Assembly: GCA_001630475.1 (NCBI GenBank)
Contig: KV419400.1
Location: 1,054,940 to 1,118,939, forward strand
DNA length: 64,000 bases
Reading direction: 5' to 3'
From: Sistotremastrum niveocremeum HHB9708
Lineage: Eukaryota; Basidiomycota; Agaricomycetes; Sistotremastrales; Sistotremastraceae
Shown: positions 34,308 through 46,309 of the stretch, one piece after another
How the letters are laid out: every line of letters begins with the position of its first letter
How positions within the stretch are numbered: the first letter of the stretch is position 1
Position numbers and translations under genes: made by a program
The notes under the pieces: model-generated
The model's database searches: none
What the model was told of the DNA's origin: nothing
The model's input: only the letters and a program-made list of their open reading frames with translations

Positions 34308-35453
34308 ATGCCTGTCATTCGAGCCTCCGTCGTTCAGACCTGTACTGCAGCTTACTCACTGCCGGATACGCTCAATAAGCTTCATCGATTGGCTAAACTA
34401 GCAAAGGAACGTGATGGCTCTCAGCTTGCTGTCTTTCCCGAAGCCTTGTAAGCTTGTTGCGAAGTTCCTTCCGTGAAGCTTGCTCACGACTACTGATAGC
34501 ATTGGAGGATATCCTCGTCATTCGACGTTTGGCGCAGTCATAGGGTCACGGTCTCCAGAAGGCCGAGATGAGTTCCTAAGATATCACCAGGCTGCAATTG
34601 AGATACCCTCTCCTGCTATTACTCAAGTCGAAGCCATCGCCCGGGAAACGGAGCTCTTTCTAATTGTTGGGGTCATTGAGCGAGACGGTGGAACATTATT
34701 CTGCACTGCTGTCTTCATTGATCCCAAATCAGGATATGTGGCGAAACACAGAAAGTTGATGCCGACGGCTTCTGAGCGTCTCGTCTGGGGACTGGGCGAC
34801 TCGAGTACTCTGTCGGTTGTGGAAGGAACGTTCTTGGCAGGAGATGTGACGACGAAAGCAAAATTGTCTTCTTGTATTTGCTGGTGAGAGACTTCGACTT
34901 GAAACGCAACTTACTTCAATTATTGTTCCGGACTGGCAGGGAGAATTATATGCCTTTGTGTCAGTCGCCCTCTCATCCTTCAGTCACACTTCTCATCCGC
35001 CGAACATAGTGAGGACCCATTATTATTCAAAGGGAGTTCAGATCTGGTGCGCTCCAACTGTTGACTCACGCCCAGTATGGCAAAGTACTATGACACACAT
35101 TGCTTTGGAAGGCCGTTGCTTTGTGTTGTCGGCGTGCCAATTTGCACAACAAAAAGATTTCCCTCCCGATCATTCGGTACCCCTCAATTGTCCCAGGGAC
35201 CCAGAAAGCGTGATGATCGGGGGTGGCAGTGTTATCATCGACCCCTTGGGACAAGTACTTGCTGGTCCACTTCGAGAAGGTGAAGGGGTCTTGACTGCAG
35301 ATTTGGATCTCGACGAAATTATACGTGGTAAATTCGATTTGGATTGCGTGGGTCATTACGCACGTCCAGACAGTAAGTCTCTACAATCGTATATCATAAT
35401 GCCTTGACAATAAGACTTTTGTAGTCTTCCAGTTGTCCGTAACGGGAAACTGA
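34308..35453 (+). CDS. nitrilase (carbon-nitrogen hydrolase family)
   Basis: Nitrilases hydrolyse nitriles to acids and ammonia with a Glu-Lys-Cys triad. The start MPVIRASVVQTCTAAY at 34308 leads to VFPEAFIGGYPRHSTFG, with the catalytic Glu in FPEA and an intron inside the motif. The Lys lies in VAKHRKLMPTASERLVWG and the Cys in SSCICWENYMPL, again split by introns. ALEGRCFVLSACQF and SVIIDPLGQVLAGPL follow, and the end is IFQLSVTGN. The AFIGGYP segment resembles aliphatic-type nitrilases; the true substrate is unknown. The start codon is only 24 bp after the duplicated target site of the MITE, so the 5' UTR and promoter probably include or were displaced by the insertion. Confidence 0.92.
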
Positions 35454-35680
35454 TCGGGTGCTCGTGACATCGCTTACCTTAGGTTTCACTTTGCGTTCTT
35501 GTTGACTACCTTGATGTTGCTGTGGCTTGTCCCCGTTGCCGTGCAAGCCACCGGGGCGTTGTCTTTTGCACTACTTGACTCCGAATGCCACTCAATTCAA
35601 TTTGATTTAAAGTTTGCAGATTAGACACCGGTAAAGCAGCAGTCATCGCTTCCTCCCTCATATTTTTTCACATCGTACAC

Positions 35681-36472
35681 ATGCCTCGAGCTGCTAAGAC
35701 ATCGAGGAGATCGATTAGGGCTACCAGCGCTGATTTGATGACCCGAGTCATCGAAAGACGCAGGTCCTACAAGGCCCATCTTTGTACCCAGACAAAGCAC
35801 GATGAAACCTCCTCGACAACTTCCTTTCCTCGGCCTTCCCGGGCACGGAATGCATGTAGAAAGACATCATTGCGGGCCAAATTGGATAACATTGACTCGG
35901 ACACGGAGGTGGCAACGTGCCTGAAGAGCCCTTCGTTGTCTGTTAGTTCAACTCTCGTTGAATCTCCACGCGAAATTGACGAGGAAAAGGACTGGAAGTT
36001 CACTTCCGACCGCCTTAAAAGTTCGGATGTATGCTTCACGCCCGTAGTCCTTGGTGCACCGTGCGTCAGGGGTTCACCGTCCCTGTATCGCGTTGGACGC
36101 TTTCTATACGTGGAAACTTTCATCTCCCCCGGTCTTACCTATGGAACGTGCTATCACCTTCCGTACAAGAACAGTTATGAAATGGGGCGGCAAGTGAACG
36201 ACAGGGAACAATTCGTTTGGCCAGTTCCTTTGGAAGGGTACAATGATTGCCGAGCATTGGAGGAATGGACCGCGAATGATCCAATCCAACTGAAGGATTA
36301 CCTTCAAATTTTACGAAGATCGTATCAGAAGTTGAAGCGATTTGAGTTTGCAAACAATGTTTATAGAGGGGCTATTTTGGGAGAGGAGATGGATTGGGCG
36401 ATACCTATAAAGGCTGAATTTACAATGGTATATCACTATGATGATAGAGTATCATCTCCACGAATTTTGTAG
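35681..36472 (+). CDS. hypothetical protein, unrecognised family
   Basis: This is an intact single-exon frame of 263 codons starting MPRAAKTSRRSIRATSADLM in a reasonable context (ACACATGCC). The first 100 residues are basic and Ser/Thr/Arg-rich, probably disordered, with clusters such as RRSIRA and RRRSYKAH. The rest looks folded: VCFTPVVLGAPCVRGSPSLY, RVGRFLYVETFISPGLTYG and YLQILRRSYQKLKRFEFA. It ends DDRVSSPRIL. I find no known domain, signal peptide or membrane segment. It lies between the nitrilase and SAC1 on the same strand. It may be a lineage-specific gene; existence as a gene is likely but not proven. Confidence 0.6.
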   Translation: MPRAAKTSRRSIRATSADLMTRVIERRRSYKAHLCTQTKHDETSSTTSFPRPSRARNACRKTSLRAKLDNIDSDTEVATCLKSPSLSVSSTLVESPREIDEEKDWKFTSDRLKSSDVCFTPVVLGAPCVRGSPSLYRVGRFLYVETFISPGLTYGTCYHLPYKNSYEMGRQVNDREQFVWPVPLEGYNDCRALEEWTANDPIQLKDYLQILRRSYQKLKRFEFANNVYRGAILGEEMDWAIPIKAEFTMVYHYDDRVSSPRIL

Positions 36473-36603
36473 GTTATAGAGACATATTGTACACACCAAA
36501 CTAGAAACATGTGCTAGAACATGCAGTGGCGTAGTTCAGACGGCCGTATTTGGTACCGAAATCCGCTAACTCCGCTCGCTTCTCTGCAACTACCACGCCA
36601 ATA

Positions 36604-39224
36604 ATGTCGGGCGCAAAAGGCTTGCACCAACGGCTGGATATGTATGCCTCTTCTATGTTGACGAAAACGAAACAAGTACACTCAATACTGGAATTAGACA
36701 CACAGGTCAGAACCAGACCTACGTGATCCAGCCCGTCTCCCCGGTGCCTGCTAGAGCGATTTCCATCCACAGACAATCGGGAGAAATTGAATGGCACCGT
36801 TCGTCCATACGTCACGATATCTAGCGTTTGTTAACATCTCCAGTAGAAAACGAAGCATATTTCCCGCGTACTGCGTCAAAACCTTTGGCTGCCTATGGTA
36901 TCATTGGCGTCATCTCGCTTGTAGCCTGTGAGTCGTGGAGTCTGACAGTGCCGCAGTTCACAACTAATCTCTGTCAAAACAGCTGAGTATCTCATTGTCA
37001 TAACATCTCGACAGTCTATCGGGGAGATATCTGGGCACGAGGTTTATCAAGCAACCGAGTTCGAGTTCTTACCTCTCCAAGCCACGACTCCCATCAACAA
37101 CCCTGTTGAAGCCTATCTCTTAGCGCTCGCCAAATCACACCTCAAAGGAGGACTATTTTTATTCAGCTACACATGGGACCTGACGCGGAGACTACAAGCT
37201 CAATGGGTGGCCAGAGAGGCCGACAATGGGAAGGCATTATGGGAAGTCGTGCGTGCCGAACTCTTGATAGCAATTCATCACCTTACATGTACTCGTCCTC
37301 AGGCTGATGACAGGTTCTTCTGGAATAAGTACGTTGTCATCTTTCCTCGCGCGCTTTCGGTCAATGACGCGTCCCAGATACCTGCATTCCAAATTTATAG
37401 ACCATACGACTGCAAATCCCGACCAAGATGTTCGTAGACTCTATCAAGCTACTGCTATATCGCACTAATCCATATTCTCCAGTTGAGCGCATTCATCCTT
37501 CCAATCCTTTACGGGAGTGAGTAATGTCAAACGCAACACGTTCATTCTGACGTCATTTCCCAAAGCCTGCGATATCAGACATACTTCAATCAAATCCCAC
37601 CCTCTCACATTCATTCTCATCAGTAGACGTTCCCGGTACCGGGCTGGCACTCGATACTTTCGAAGAGGCATCGACAATGAAGGGCATGTGGCCAATTTTA
37701 ATGAGACCGAGCAGATAGTGGTCATCGAGCGACCAGGAGAGGACGCACCGTATCTTGGCGACAAGCTTGTGGACAAAGAAGAAACTCGCCTGAGCTATGT
37801 GCAGACTCGAGGCAGCGTTCCCGTTTATTGGGCTGAAGTGAACAATCTGCGATATAAACCTGACCTCCAGATCATGGAACTCCAAGACACCGTAAGCCTC
37901 TTTCCATGCTATTTTCTTTGTTCTCATACGTCGGTCAGATGACGGCATTCAAGACACACTTGCAAGAACAGGTCGCGCTATACGGCCCCCAAAATATCGT
38001 TAATTTGGTCAATCAAAAAGGGCATGAACTACCCGTTAAGGAGGCCTTCGAAAAAGTCCTCGCTGACGCCGACGTCACAAAAGTAAAATATGAATACTTT
38101 GATTTCCACAATGAATGCAGAAAAATGCGTTGGGACCGCATCAACATCTTGATAGATCGTATACAAGACGATCTAATTCAAGAAGGGTAAACTCTTTTCT
38201 CTGTGTTTCTGGACATGAATTAAAATTCTCGTATAGATATTTTCACGAGAATTCCTCTGAAACCCATCCTTTGAAGATCCAGATCGGTACGGTTCGAACC
38301 AATTGTATGGACAACTTGGACCGAACCAACGTCGTCCAGTCCACCCTAGCAAAGTGGGTTTTGAACAGACAGTTGCGGGACGTGGGTATTCTGGCTCCTA
38401 ACGAGACTGTCGATGAACACGAAGGTTTCATGCATGACTACCGCCTCGGTGAGCATTCCCTATCACGTGTGTGTCGAAGCCTCATAGATCGCTTCTCAGC
38501 TTGGGCCGATCATGCGGATTTAATCTCGAAGGCATACAGTGGGACAGGGGCGCTAAAGACTGACTTTACGCGAACCGGCAAGAGAACGAAAGTGGGCTTG
38601 CTTGATGATGGGTACAAGTCCGTCATGCGGTATCTGAAGAACAACTATTTCGATGGCCCACGTCAGGATGGATTCGATTTGATAACGGGTACATGGACGC
38701 CTCGACGTGGTCCCCTGCACACGGCCGCCATCTTGTATGACGATCGTCCGCTCCTTGTTCGCTCAGTGAGTATTCACGTGATTTTGTACGTCACTTCTAA
38801 CTTTTTATCGGCAGATGCCCTATGTCCTCTGGTTCGCCATATTTATGATCTGTGCCGGGCTTACACTTCCTCGATCATCAGGTAATCTCCGCCTTCTTGA
38901 TCCTTTCAGACTAGAATCTCAAAAATTATAGACCTGTCATTGACATACTACTTCCTACTGTGGTTTGTTCTTCTTATCAGCGCCGCCAGTTATATATTCA
39001 TCCACGGCATCGAATATGTCTCGTGGCCAAGGTTAAATCGACCCGTGGACATCATACATTATGAAGGTCCTGGATTCAGGGGTACTCGCAAGGGGCGAGG
39101 GTTGAAATCTTCGGCCTTTTCTAAAGGCCACACTGGCGTGAAGCCCGAAACTGCGAAGGGGCGGCCTCGAGCAATGAGTCGGACAGTAGAAATAGAGATG
39201 GGCAACCGCAAACGTGTCGATTAA
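36604..39224 (+). CDS. SAC1: phosphoinositide phosphatase SAC1
   Basis: SAC1 is the ER/Golgi membrane phosphatase that dephosphorylates PI4P. I place the start at 36604: MSGAKGLHQRLD, then an intron of about 56 nt to HTGQNQTYVIQPV and SIHRQSGEIEW. SEYLIVITSRQSIGEISGHE and FLFSYTWDLTRRLQAQWV follow, then RYRAGTRYFRRGID and QTRGSVPVYWAEVNNLRYKP. The CX5R(T) catalytic loop CMDNLDRTNVVQS begins at 38304. C-terminal YSGTGALKTDFTRTGKRT precedes two membrane helices (VLWFAIFMICAGLTLP; YFLLWFVLLISAASYIF). It ends VEIEMGNRKRVD. The N-terminal exons are inferred from frame and family resemblance; the core is certain. Confidence 0.93.
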
Positions 39225-39424
39225 TGATAGACGCCTGTATTGTGTGTTTCTAAGCTGACTATATAGTGGTATTATTCACGTCGCAACCTGGTTGATGGTG
39301 TTTGGAAAAAGTTGAATTCAAACTCCGAACTTCTTCGGACTCGAGTTTCCACCGTCTCTCACGTCGCAAGAGACAGGCTAAACACACTAACTGTCCACGC
39401 TATAACACACTGCTAAGACAAGAA

Positions 39425-40454
39425 ATGAGTGGCAAGAAGCGCGCAGCTGGAGATGAGGAGGCAAAGCCTCTGGCGACTGAGGTCGATTTGACTGATGAAC
39501 AAGTCCAAGTGTTGGAGGGAGTTGAGAAGATGTTGAACAAGGCACAGACTGTCCTAGGTATGTGTGGGTTGTATTGCACGTAGTGACACACCTGAATCTT
39601 TTCGTTAGCTCTCCGCGCATACAAGTTCATGGTCCCTAAATTCGCCCAGAGGCGTGAAGCGCTGAAAAAAATCCCTGGTTTCTGGAGCCGTGCGCTTTTG
39701 CGCCACGGTCTCGTGGCTTTGCATACGCAGCATACTGCAGACCAAGATGCTTTGAGTTACTTGGAAGACATCTGGGTGGAACGCGACGAGACGGAGCTAC
39801 GGGCGTTTAAAATCGAATTCGTGAGTCCTAGAATAGGATCTAACCGCCGGTCGTGCTAAAAATTGACTCGTTCGGGAAGCATTTCAAAGAAAACCCGTAT
39901 TTCGAAGAGAAAGTGCTGGTGAAGGAATTTAAATATGTGGCGCCTCCGTCGACAAGCACCGCCACGGATGAGGATGGATTGACTGAAGCACAGGTTGATT
40001 TCAACGAGGAGCGCGACCTTGCACCACAGGTTCGCGTCTGGCTTGGAGCTGATGCCCTATTTTGGAGTTGACACGAGCATACAGACTATCACGATCACGT
40101 GGAAAACTGATTCCAAGAATCTGACGAAACTGCACCCACGCGTTGCGGACGACGAAGACGACATGCCAGCAGAACCAGGCAGTTTCTTCAACTTCTTCAC
40201 GGTTGCAGAGGACCCGTTTGAGGTGAGCCGTTCACCCTTTTTTCATTGGATAAAATTAGAAATGAAGTGTTTGTGACTAGTTGGGGCCGACTATCGTGGA
40301 AGAAGTATTCCCCGACGCGATTGACCTGTTCCTTGGACGGAACGACGAAGAGCTCGAGGACATGACCGACTCTGACGAAGAGCAGGAAGACGACGCCGAG
40401 GAAGAGATTGACCTGGAAAAGCCGAAGAAAAAGGTCAAGCTGAGTCGCAGCTGA
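39425..40454 (+). CDS. SET/NAP-family histone chaperone
   Basis: This is a nucleosome-assembly-protein-fold histone chaperone of the SET/TAF-I type. The start MSGKKRAAGDEEAKPLATE leads to the dimerisation helix VLEGVEKMLNKAQTVLALRA. The NAP core reads QRREALKKIPGFWSRALLRH, DALSYLEDIWVERDETEL and FKENPYFEEKVLVKEFKY; then TITITWKTDSKNLTKLHPR and EPGSFFNFFTVAEDPFE follow. The C-terminus has the acidic tail usual for the family (DMTDSDEEQEDDAEEEIDLE) and ends in the basic nuclear signal PKKKVKLSRS at 40454. Four or five short introns interrupt the core. Confidence 0.92.
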
Positions 40455-40638
40455 GGGGAGGGCGACCCTTAAAATAGATTGTTGATAGCCCTTGCCGAGA
40501 TGCCGTCGGAGCCATGAGGATTCAAATAGTCGAATCTTCTTCCCGCGCTGAAACGAACCGTTCGTGCCCCCGTTCTGCTCACTAGCTACCCCCATCTCCA
40601 CTCCTTTCCTCGTCGTCGTCCCCGTTCCCAAAATTATA

Positions 40639-42270
40639 ATGAAATTCTCTTTTCTTGCCCTCGGGGCGCTCCCAGTCGTGCTCTCTGCAACGACGGGCTC
40701 CTCCTCGTCCTCCAGCTCATCAGCAGCTGCAGCCCCCGCTCCGTCGAGCTCAATAACGACCACTATCCCTGGCAGCGGCGCCCCTACTGGTGTCACCAGC
40801 CCTCCAGCGTCGAGCCCACCGACTGTCCCAGTCACCCTGATCACCACTAATCCGACCGCCTATCCGCTATCTTCCATTTTCGCAGGCGCTCCCGCTCAGC
40901 CGACCACGACCCTGGACACTATCTATCCAGCAGGAGCCTCTCCCACTGCCGTTATCGGCGCGCCATCCCTCCCCGATAGTGAGTATCTTGCCTTTTCACT
41001 CGAGACATCGCGTTGAAAAAGTTCAATTTCGCAGTTTCACAACTTAATCCGGCCAACTATCCTCCCCTTGATAAGCCTCCCCCGACCGACAGTTCCTTGG
41101 TCCAAGGTTGGATCCAGCAAGTTCAAAACTCTGGTATCCCCATCCCCGGTTTCGCTCCTACTCAAGTCGGTGGATGTCCGACTAACCAAGCTGCTGCTGC
41201 AAACGCTTCTTCTTCTGGCACGTGTTGGTGGACATGTGGACATTGTTCGCGTCCCACCGATATCGTCACTTGCGAGAACAAGCTGACTTGGGGCACCTCC
41301 TTCGACGACGGTCCTTCTCCCTACACTCCCAACCTTCTCCAATTTTTGGATGAGCATAGCTTGAAGACGACCTTCTTCATCGTTGGCAGTCGTGCGATCT
41401 CTAGACCCCAGATGCTTCAGACCCAGTACATGGACGGTCATCAGCTCAGCGTTCATACCTGGTCCCATACTGCGCTCACGACACAGACCAACGAAGCCAT
41501 CATCGCCGAGTTTGGTTGGACCAAAAAAGTCATCAAGGATGTCACTGGCGTCACTCCGAACACCTTCAGGCCTCCCTACGGTGACATTGAGTGAGACATT
41601 TTCCACATGGTTTTATCCTCGTACTCATTACTTCGTCAGCGATCGTGTGCGAGCTATTGCCCGAGCCATGGATTTGACTCCAATTATCTGGACGACCAGT
41701 CCCTCTGGCAACTTCACCTTTGATACCAACGATTTCAACATTCCCGGCGGAACCGTCTCGGCTTCTCAGGTTTTGAACAATGTATGCGGCTTGAACATGC
41801 GTGCTATCTTTAATATAAGCTGACATTATTCTTAGTTCGAGCAAATTATGCAGACTGCTCCTCAGCTTAACACTGGGTTCATTGTCCTTGAGCACGATCT
41901 GTTCCAACAAACGGTCGACCTTGCCACTGGTTATATCTTGCCCCAGGCTCTTGCGCAGCAGCCTCCCTTGACTCTGCAGCCCATCATTGAATGTCTTGGC
42001 AAGCCATTGAGCGACGCTTACGTCGAAACCAACAACAATTCGACCAATCCCCCTCCCAGCGGCTCAGCGGGTGCTACCGGTGTCGTCACCCTCACCTCTG
42101 GTGCACCTGGCAGCATACAAAGCCCCACCGCTCAACCTGCCTCCAGCAGCAGTGGCTCCACCTCCTCCAATCAGTCAAGTGGTGCACTGCGCCTCGACAT
42201 GAGTCCCATCGTGGCTCTCGGATTCGCTGTCTTCACTTCCGTGGCTGCGGCATTCGTTGCCGGACTTTAA
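40639..42270 (+). CDS. chitin deacetylase, polysaccharide deacetylase family, probably GPI-anchored
   Basis: This is a cell-wall enzyme that converts chitin to chitosan. The start MKFSFLALGALPVVLS is a signal peptide followed by a Ser/Thr/Pro-rich stretch. The NodB-type domain shows TSFDDGPSPYTPNLLQFL (metal-binding Asp), SVHTWSHTALTTQTNE (the HxxxH metal site) and FRPPYGDIE. PIIWTTSPSGNFTFD and LNTGFIVLEHDLFQQTVDLA follow. The C-terminus is Ser/Thr/Gly-rich (about 42040-42200) and ends in a hydrophobic segment, MSPIVALGFAVFTSVAAAF, with a few small residues, as expected for GPI attachment. Three introns are seen. It is convergent with UGO1. Confidence 0.93.
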
Positions 42271-42724
42271 TTCAGAACTTTGCACGAACCTTTCTAGTTA
42301 GTCTTCGTATGTCACGACGGCTTCATATGCTGGCCGCATGCGGTCTTCTGTATGGACAAGTTTATCATGGACTATTTCTGTCTCTACTTCTTTTCTCTAC
42401 TTTCGCTACGAAAGCAAAATGACTTGTTACGTCTTTGTTTCTATTTTCTGCCTACTTTAGTTCTGTTTCCAAACATATATTGACTGAGCGCAACACGTGT
42501 CATCAGAATTTCTATTTTAGAACAATACTTTGCAATGTTACGAGTAATAGGAGCACGACGATTAGATTGCACAACACATTGACTGAGCTATGATACAAGA
42601 TGGCGATTGATCAATTGAGCGGAGGCAGAATGTAAAGATAACTACTTTAACTTAGTGATCTCCGTGTCCCGAAAAGCAGGAGGTAAGCGGGAAGATGTCT
42701 GAAAATGAGCAGAAGATTGGAATA
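42271..42724. other. convergent intergenic region between the chitin deacetylase and UGO1
   Basis: This 454-bp region holds only the two 3' ends. I see no gene, RNA or repeat in it. Confidence 0.4.
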
Positions 42725-44254
42725 CTACAATTCAGTCCAACCCATGTTACGGTCATCGTTCCCTGCAATGGCAGCCAGAACAAGAACAATGGCACTGGCA
42801 CCAACACCCATGCCGAAGCCTCGATAAAGTTGTCCCAGTCCCGTACTGCTATACCATCCATCTCGATTCTTCTCAGGTTGCTTCCCTTTCTTTCGAAGAC
42901 GTGTATACACCAACGGAGGTTCAGAACGTTCCTCACTTAATATACGCCAGAAGACATCCACGACGCCGTTGTATGGTTTCGGGCGTGTTTGGACACATGT
43001 ACGCAACGGTTTCGCTGCGCCTCTGACTTGCACCTGCAACCTTCTGCGGATCGTCTCGACCGGCAGGGTTACCAGCAGTCCGGCACAGCTGGCTAGGAAT
43101 TCTACGCAGCTCCAGGCAGCAAAATGGGAGTCTGGAGAAACGAAAACTAATCGACCCAAGGCGCTTGGGAAGCCCAGGGTAATGAGAGGGCGGAGGGTAT
43201 TCTCCAAGATTGCGGGAATGAGGAGGTGAGGGTGAAGATAGACGCCTTTGAAGCCGCCTTCCTCTCGAAGGATTTGAGAGAGTGCATCTACGGGTCCGAC
43301 GTAATGCTTATACGCAGGGATAGCAGATTGTGCTATCAGTCGGGTTCGGATTAAATCGAGGGGAGAGAGGATGAGGCCTGTGGCCAGATGAGAGAGGACA
43401 GGAATAAGGAGTGGATGAGAATTGGATGGCGAAGGCCCAATAATAGAAAGCAATGAGTTGTGAATGAGTGGTTGAATGGCAGAAGACATGGCATCGGTCA
43501 CGCAGGCGGTCAACAAGCCTAAGATAAAGGGCTTTAGGGTTCCGTGGAAACAATACGAATACACATACCTTTCCATAAGCTGGACCAGCCTTCGTTGCGT
43601 GATCTGCCCAGTCTCTTAATCATACCCCAGACGCCATCTGTAGGTCCTATTGGAATGACGTATTCGGCCCTTAAACTTCGCGATTCCCTAGAAGGACGGG
43701 TAGGAAGCTGCTGCGAACGCCGCCGTCGCGAGTCTCGGCTCAACGACAATTGTGACCCAGATGCAGTGGGGGGTTCTTGGAAGTATGTCTCTGACGATGA
43801 ATCACTGAGCTGTATCCGCAGAGATTAAGCGTTGAGTTGAAAGACGTTGGAAACCTCAACTAACTTCTGCATCCACTTCTTCCGTATCTGATTCTTCTCC
43901 AGATATCTCGGGCTCCGCTTCGATAGTATCGTTGGGCACCCACTGTACTTGAAGCAGCAGCTTGCCCACCTCCCAAGGCATAGCGATCGCGCTCGTCGTG
44001 TATTGCATGATCGCAGAAGCTAGCACGGTCTTGAGGACCAGGTTGGCATTGACGGAGTGTTCATCACGTATGATACTCGCATCGAGGACAGGACTGTTGA
44101 CAACGACAGGTGTCCAGTTCGAGGATGGATGGGATATTGGGGGTATGGTGGCTGGCTGGCTTGGGTTCGCCGGATCTGGAGAAAATCGCCAGCTCGTTCT
44201 ATCAGGCGGTGGGCTTGAGTAGAGATCGCGAAGGGACCCTGGCGTGGACGCCAT
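42725..44254 (-). CDS. UGO1: mitochondrial outer-membrane fusion protein UGO1 (carrier-related)
   Basis: UGO1 is a degenerate mitochondrial-carrier-family protein of the outer membrane that links Fzo1 and Mgm1 in mitochondrial fusion. The start MASTPGSLRDLYSSPPPDRT at 44254 leads to the family segment AIAMPWEVGKLLLQVQWVP and an acidic stretch. The second exon gives GPTDGVWGMIKRLGRSRNEG. The third carries HLATGLILSPLDLIRTRLI and LLVTLPVETIRRRLQVQ, which are Px(D/E)xxRxR carrier signatures. It ends AIAGNDDRNMGWTEL. The split order with a PWEVGK first repeat is what I recall for fungal UGO1. A different carrier-like protein is possible but less likely. Confidence 0.85.
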
Positions 44255-44441
44255 TGAGGCCAATGCTTATCGACTTGCAGTTGACCGGATCCAGGTGAGT
44301 TCGGCCAGTCCGGCAAGGAGGTAACATAGGTAACATGCATAAACACCGTGCATTCGGCAAAACTCGAGGGCCAACTTCTAAACTGTCTACAACATGGATA
44401 TAAAATATAGCAAATCAAGTCCAGCCTTATACTATCAAGAC

Positions 44442-46031
44442 TCAATCGTCCGACCGAAAGAAGATCCACCATGTCCCTAACGCACTTCCAACAAGCAGAC
44501 CAATTCCTCTGAGCACGAGAACAAGAACAAGAGCTTTGCGAACTGCGGCATAGAATGTATTCAGGGCAGTGCCCGTCCAATTAATACTACATCTTCGTGA
44601 GAAATGTGCATGGATGGAACGAGAGGGACTCACCGTCGATCGTTCGAGCCTCCGGCGCGAATACTTGCTTCCCAACCACGCACTACTTCTCGATACCGCT
44701 TTCCGAAAACCCTGCGAGGATATCAGGCACAAAGGGTCTCGAAGTAAAGATACACGTACCATATCCAAAAGTTGACATCAGGGTATGAGAATCGAGGAAA
44801 TACAGAACTTTAGGACATGTTTAGTCACTGATAGGAGTGGCAAAAAGAGGGTACGAACGTCATGCTGGGAGCGAGTCCTATGCCGAGCATGTCATCGGGT
44901 GACGTGAATCGAGGAGTTCTTGTGCCATACATGTACGCTATCAGATCCAGAGTCATCCCGAGCGTCAATCCCCATAATTTCAATGGGGGTTCATTAGAAC
45001 GATTACTCTTTTCGTTCAATTCTTGCGAAGGGTCGCCGTTGAGGAGGATTGCTGGGAATCTCATGCTTCCTATCAGAGCACGGATGATCAGGCGTAATAT
45101 TGCAGAGTTCTTCGGCGCAAGTCGAGATGAGATGTCTACGGTGACATGCGACCAAGTAGGTTGTTCTGTTGACAGAATCGATAGGGGTGTCCAGTGTAGG
45201 GTAATCTCTGGAGATGGATCAGGTTGGGGAGAATGTGGCGAAAGCTGCAAAAACACTGAGAGGGTTCATGTGGGAGACCATTCGCACGGGGAAACGTAAA
45301 TCATACCGAAGGGCGATAGCACCATCAACAGACGCTTGCCAAGCGAGGTTGTGATTTCACGATCGTCGAGCTGGCCCACGCAGATGTAGTCTGTCTCTGC
45401 CAGATCAATGCCAACTTCTTCCCAAGTCTGTCTCATAGCTGAAGTACGAGGTCAAGCGATATATAGACACTGTACGATCAATATTCACACCTGTATATTG
45501 TCCTCCTTCGTCGCCTTCTTCCTGTCGTCCACCCGGAAACGCCACATGATACTCTGGACTGCCACGACTTCGAGATCCATCGTCCCGCTCGATGGTTCCC
45601 TTCTCTCTTCTCAGGAACAAGATTTCTGCACGAGCGTCGGGAGCGTTGACCCAATCGTTGCTGAAGAACTCCGGAAGGGTCTGCTGAACCGGAGAAGGAG
45701 TAATGGGGTAATCTGCGGGCGGAACGACACGCAAGAGCAAGGCGACGGCAGCTCTTCGAGGCTCTGCGGCAGAATAAGATGAGTGAGATGAGCTCAGGAT
45801 GTCGAATACTGACGAGTTGGTGGGGATGATATTATCCTGGGAGGCGTCGAGCGAATTTTCTGGAGAGCATGGGATAGTGAGGTGATAATGGACGACTCTG
45901 AAAGGCAAGTCAGGACAAGCGAGGTCGCCGTGGACGGCAGCGAGGAGACTAACCGGATGGCATTGGGAGAGCGAGCGCAAGAGCTGGGGATAAGAGGCGC
46001 GGAGTTTAGCGCTGTGGCCGAGAAACGTCAT
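44442..46031 (-). CDS. NUDIX hydrolase (coenzyme A diphosphatase-like) with C-terminal membrane segment
   Basis: This is a NUDIX-fold pyrophosphatase, closest in look to peroxisomal CoA diphosphatases such as PCD1. The start MTFLGHSAKLRASYP at 46031 leads to AAVALLLRVVPPADYP and AEILFLRREKGT. The NUDIX box runs from FPGGRQEEGDEGGQYT across an intron to AMRQTWEEVGIDL. The usual REUXEE is RQTWEE, and the G to E spacing is one residue long. The C-terminal half reads ALIGSMRFPAILLNGD, then RFSYPDVNFWIWVFGKRYRE over two introns. It ends with a hydrophobic stretch (ALVLVLVLRGIGLLVGSALG) before FFRSDD, suggesting membrane attachment. The exact nucleotide substrate is unknown. Confidence 0.87.
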
Positions 46032-46309
46032 TCTGGCCGGGATTACCGCAGAGATTCGAGGAAGAATGGCGCAATGCTGGCCAACATGAACTCACAGTGA
46101 CTAGAACGCGTTAGAAAAGGGTTCGATCGAGTGGATAAGGGAGGTGCACTGAGCATATGCACGGACATAATCTCCGGTATCTCCGATTTCAAAGCGTATT
46201 CGCCATCTTGCTCAAAGATTGCGCTAAGTTTACTGGAAGCGCCTGACGGTCCTGCTTCAAATGAAATATCCGCTCAAATTTGGGCCAGGATCCGGCCTCG
46301 GTTGTGGGC

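Noticed and set aside
36501-36815. 104-codon frame on the minus strand
   Set aside because: The plus strand here carries the first exons of SAC1 (LHQRLD, then QNQTYVIQPV), which explains the region better.
40197-40847. 216-codon frame on the minus strand
   Set aside because: It overlaps the ends of the SET chaperone and the chitin deacetylase, both firmly supported on the plus strand; it mirrors their acidic and Ser/Thr-rich codons.
41037-41606. 189-codon frame on the minus strand
   Set aside because: Antisense to the catalytic domain of the chitin deacetylase; no homology seen.
46110-46130. GGTTCGATCG resembling a tRNA B box
   Set aside because: It lacks the following CC and a matching A box or cloverleaf; it lies in the spacer before the bZIP gene.
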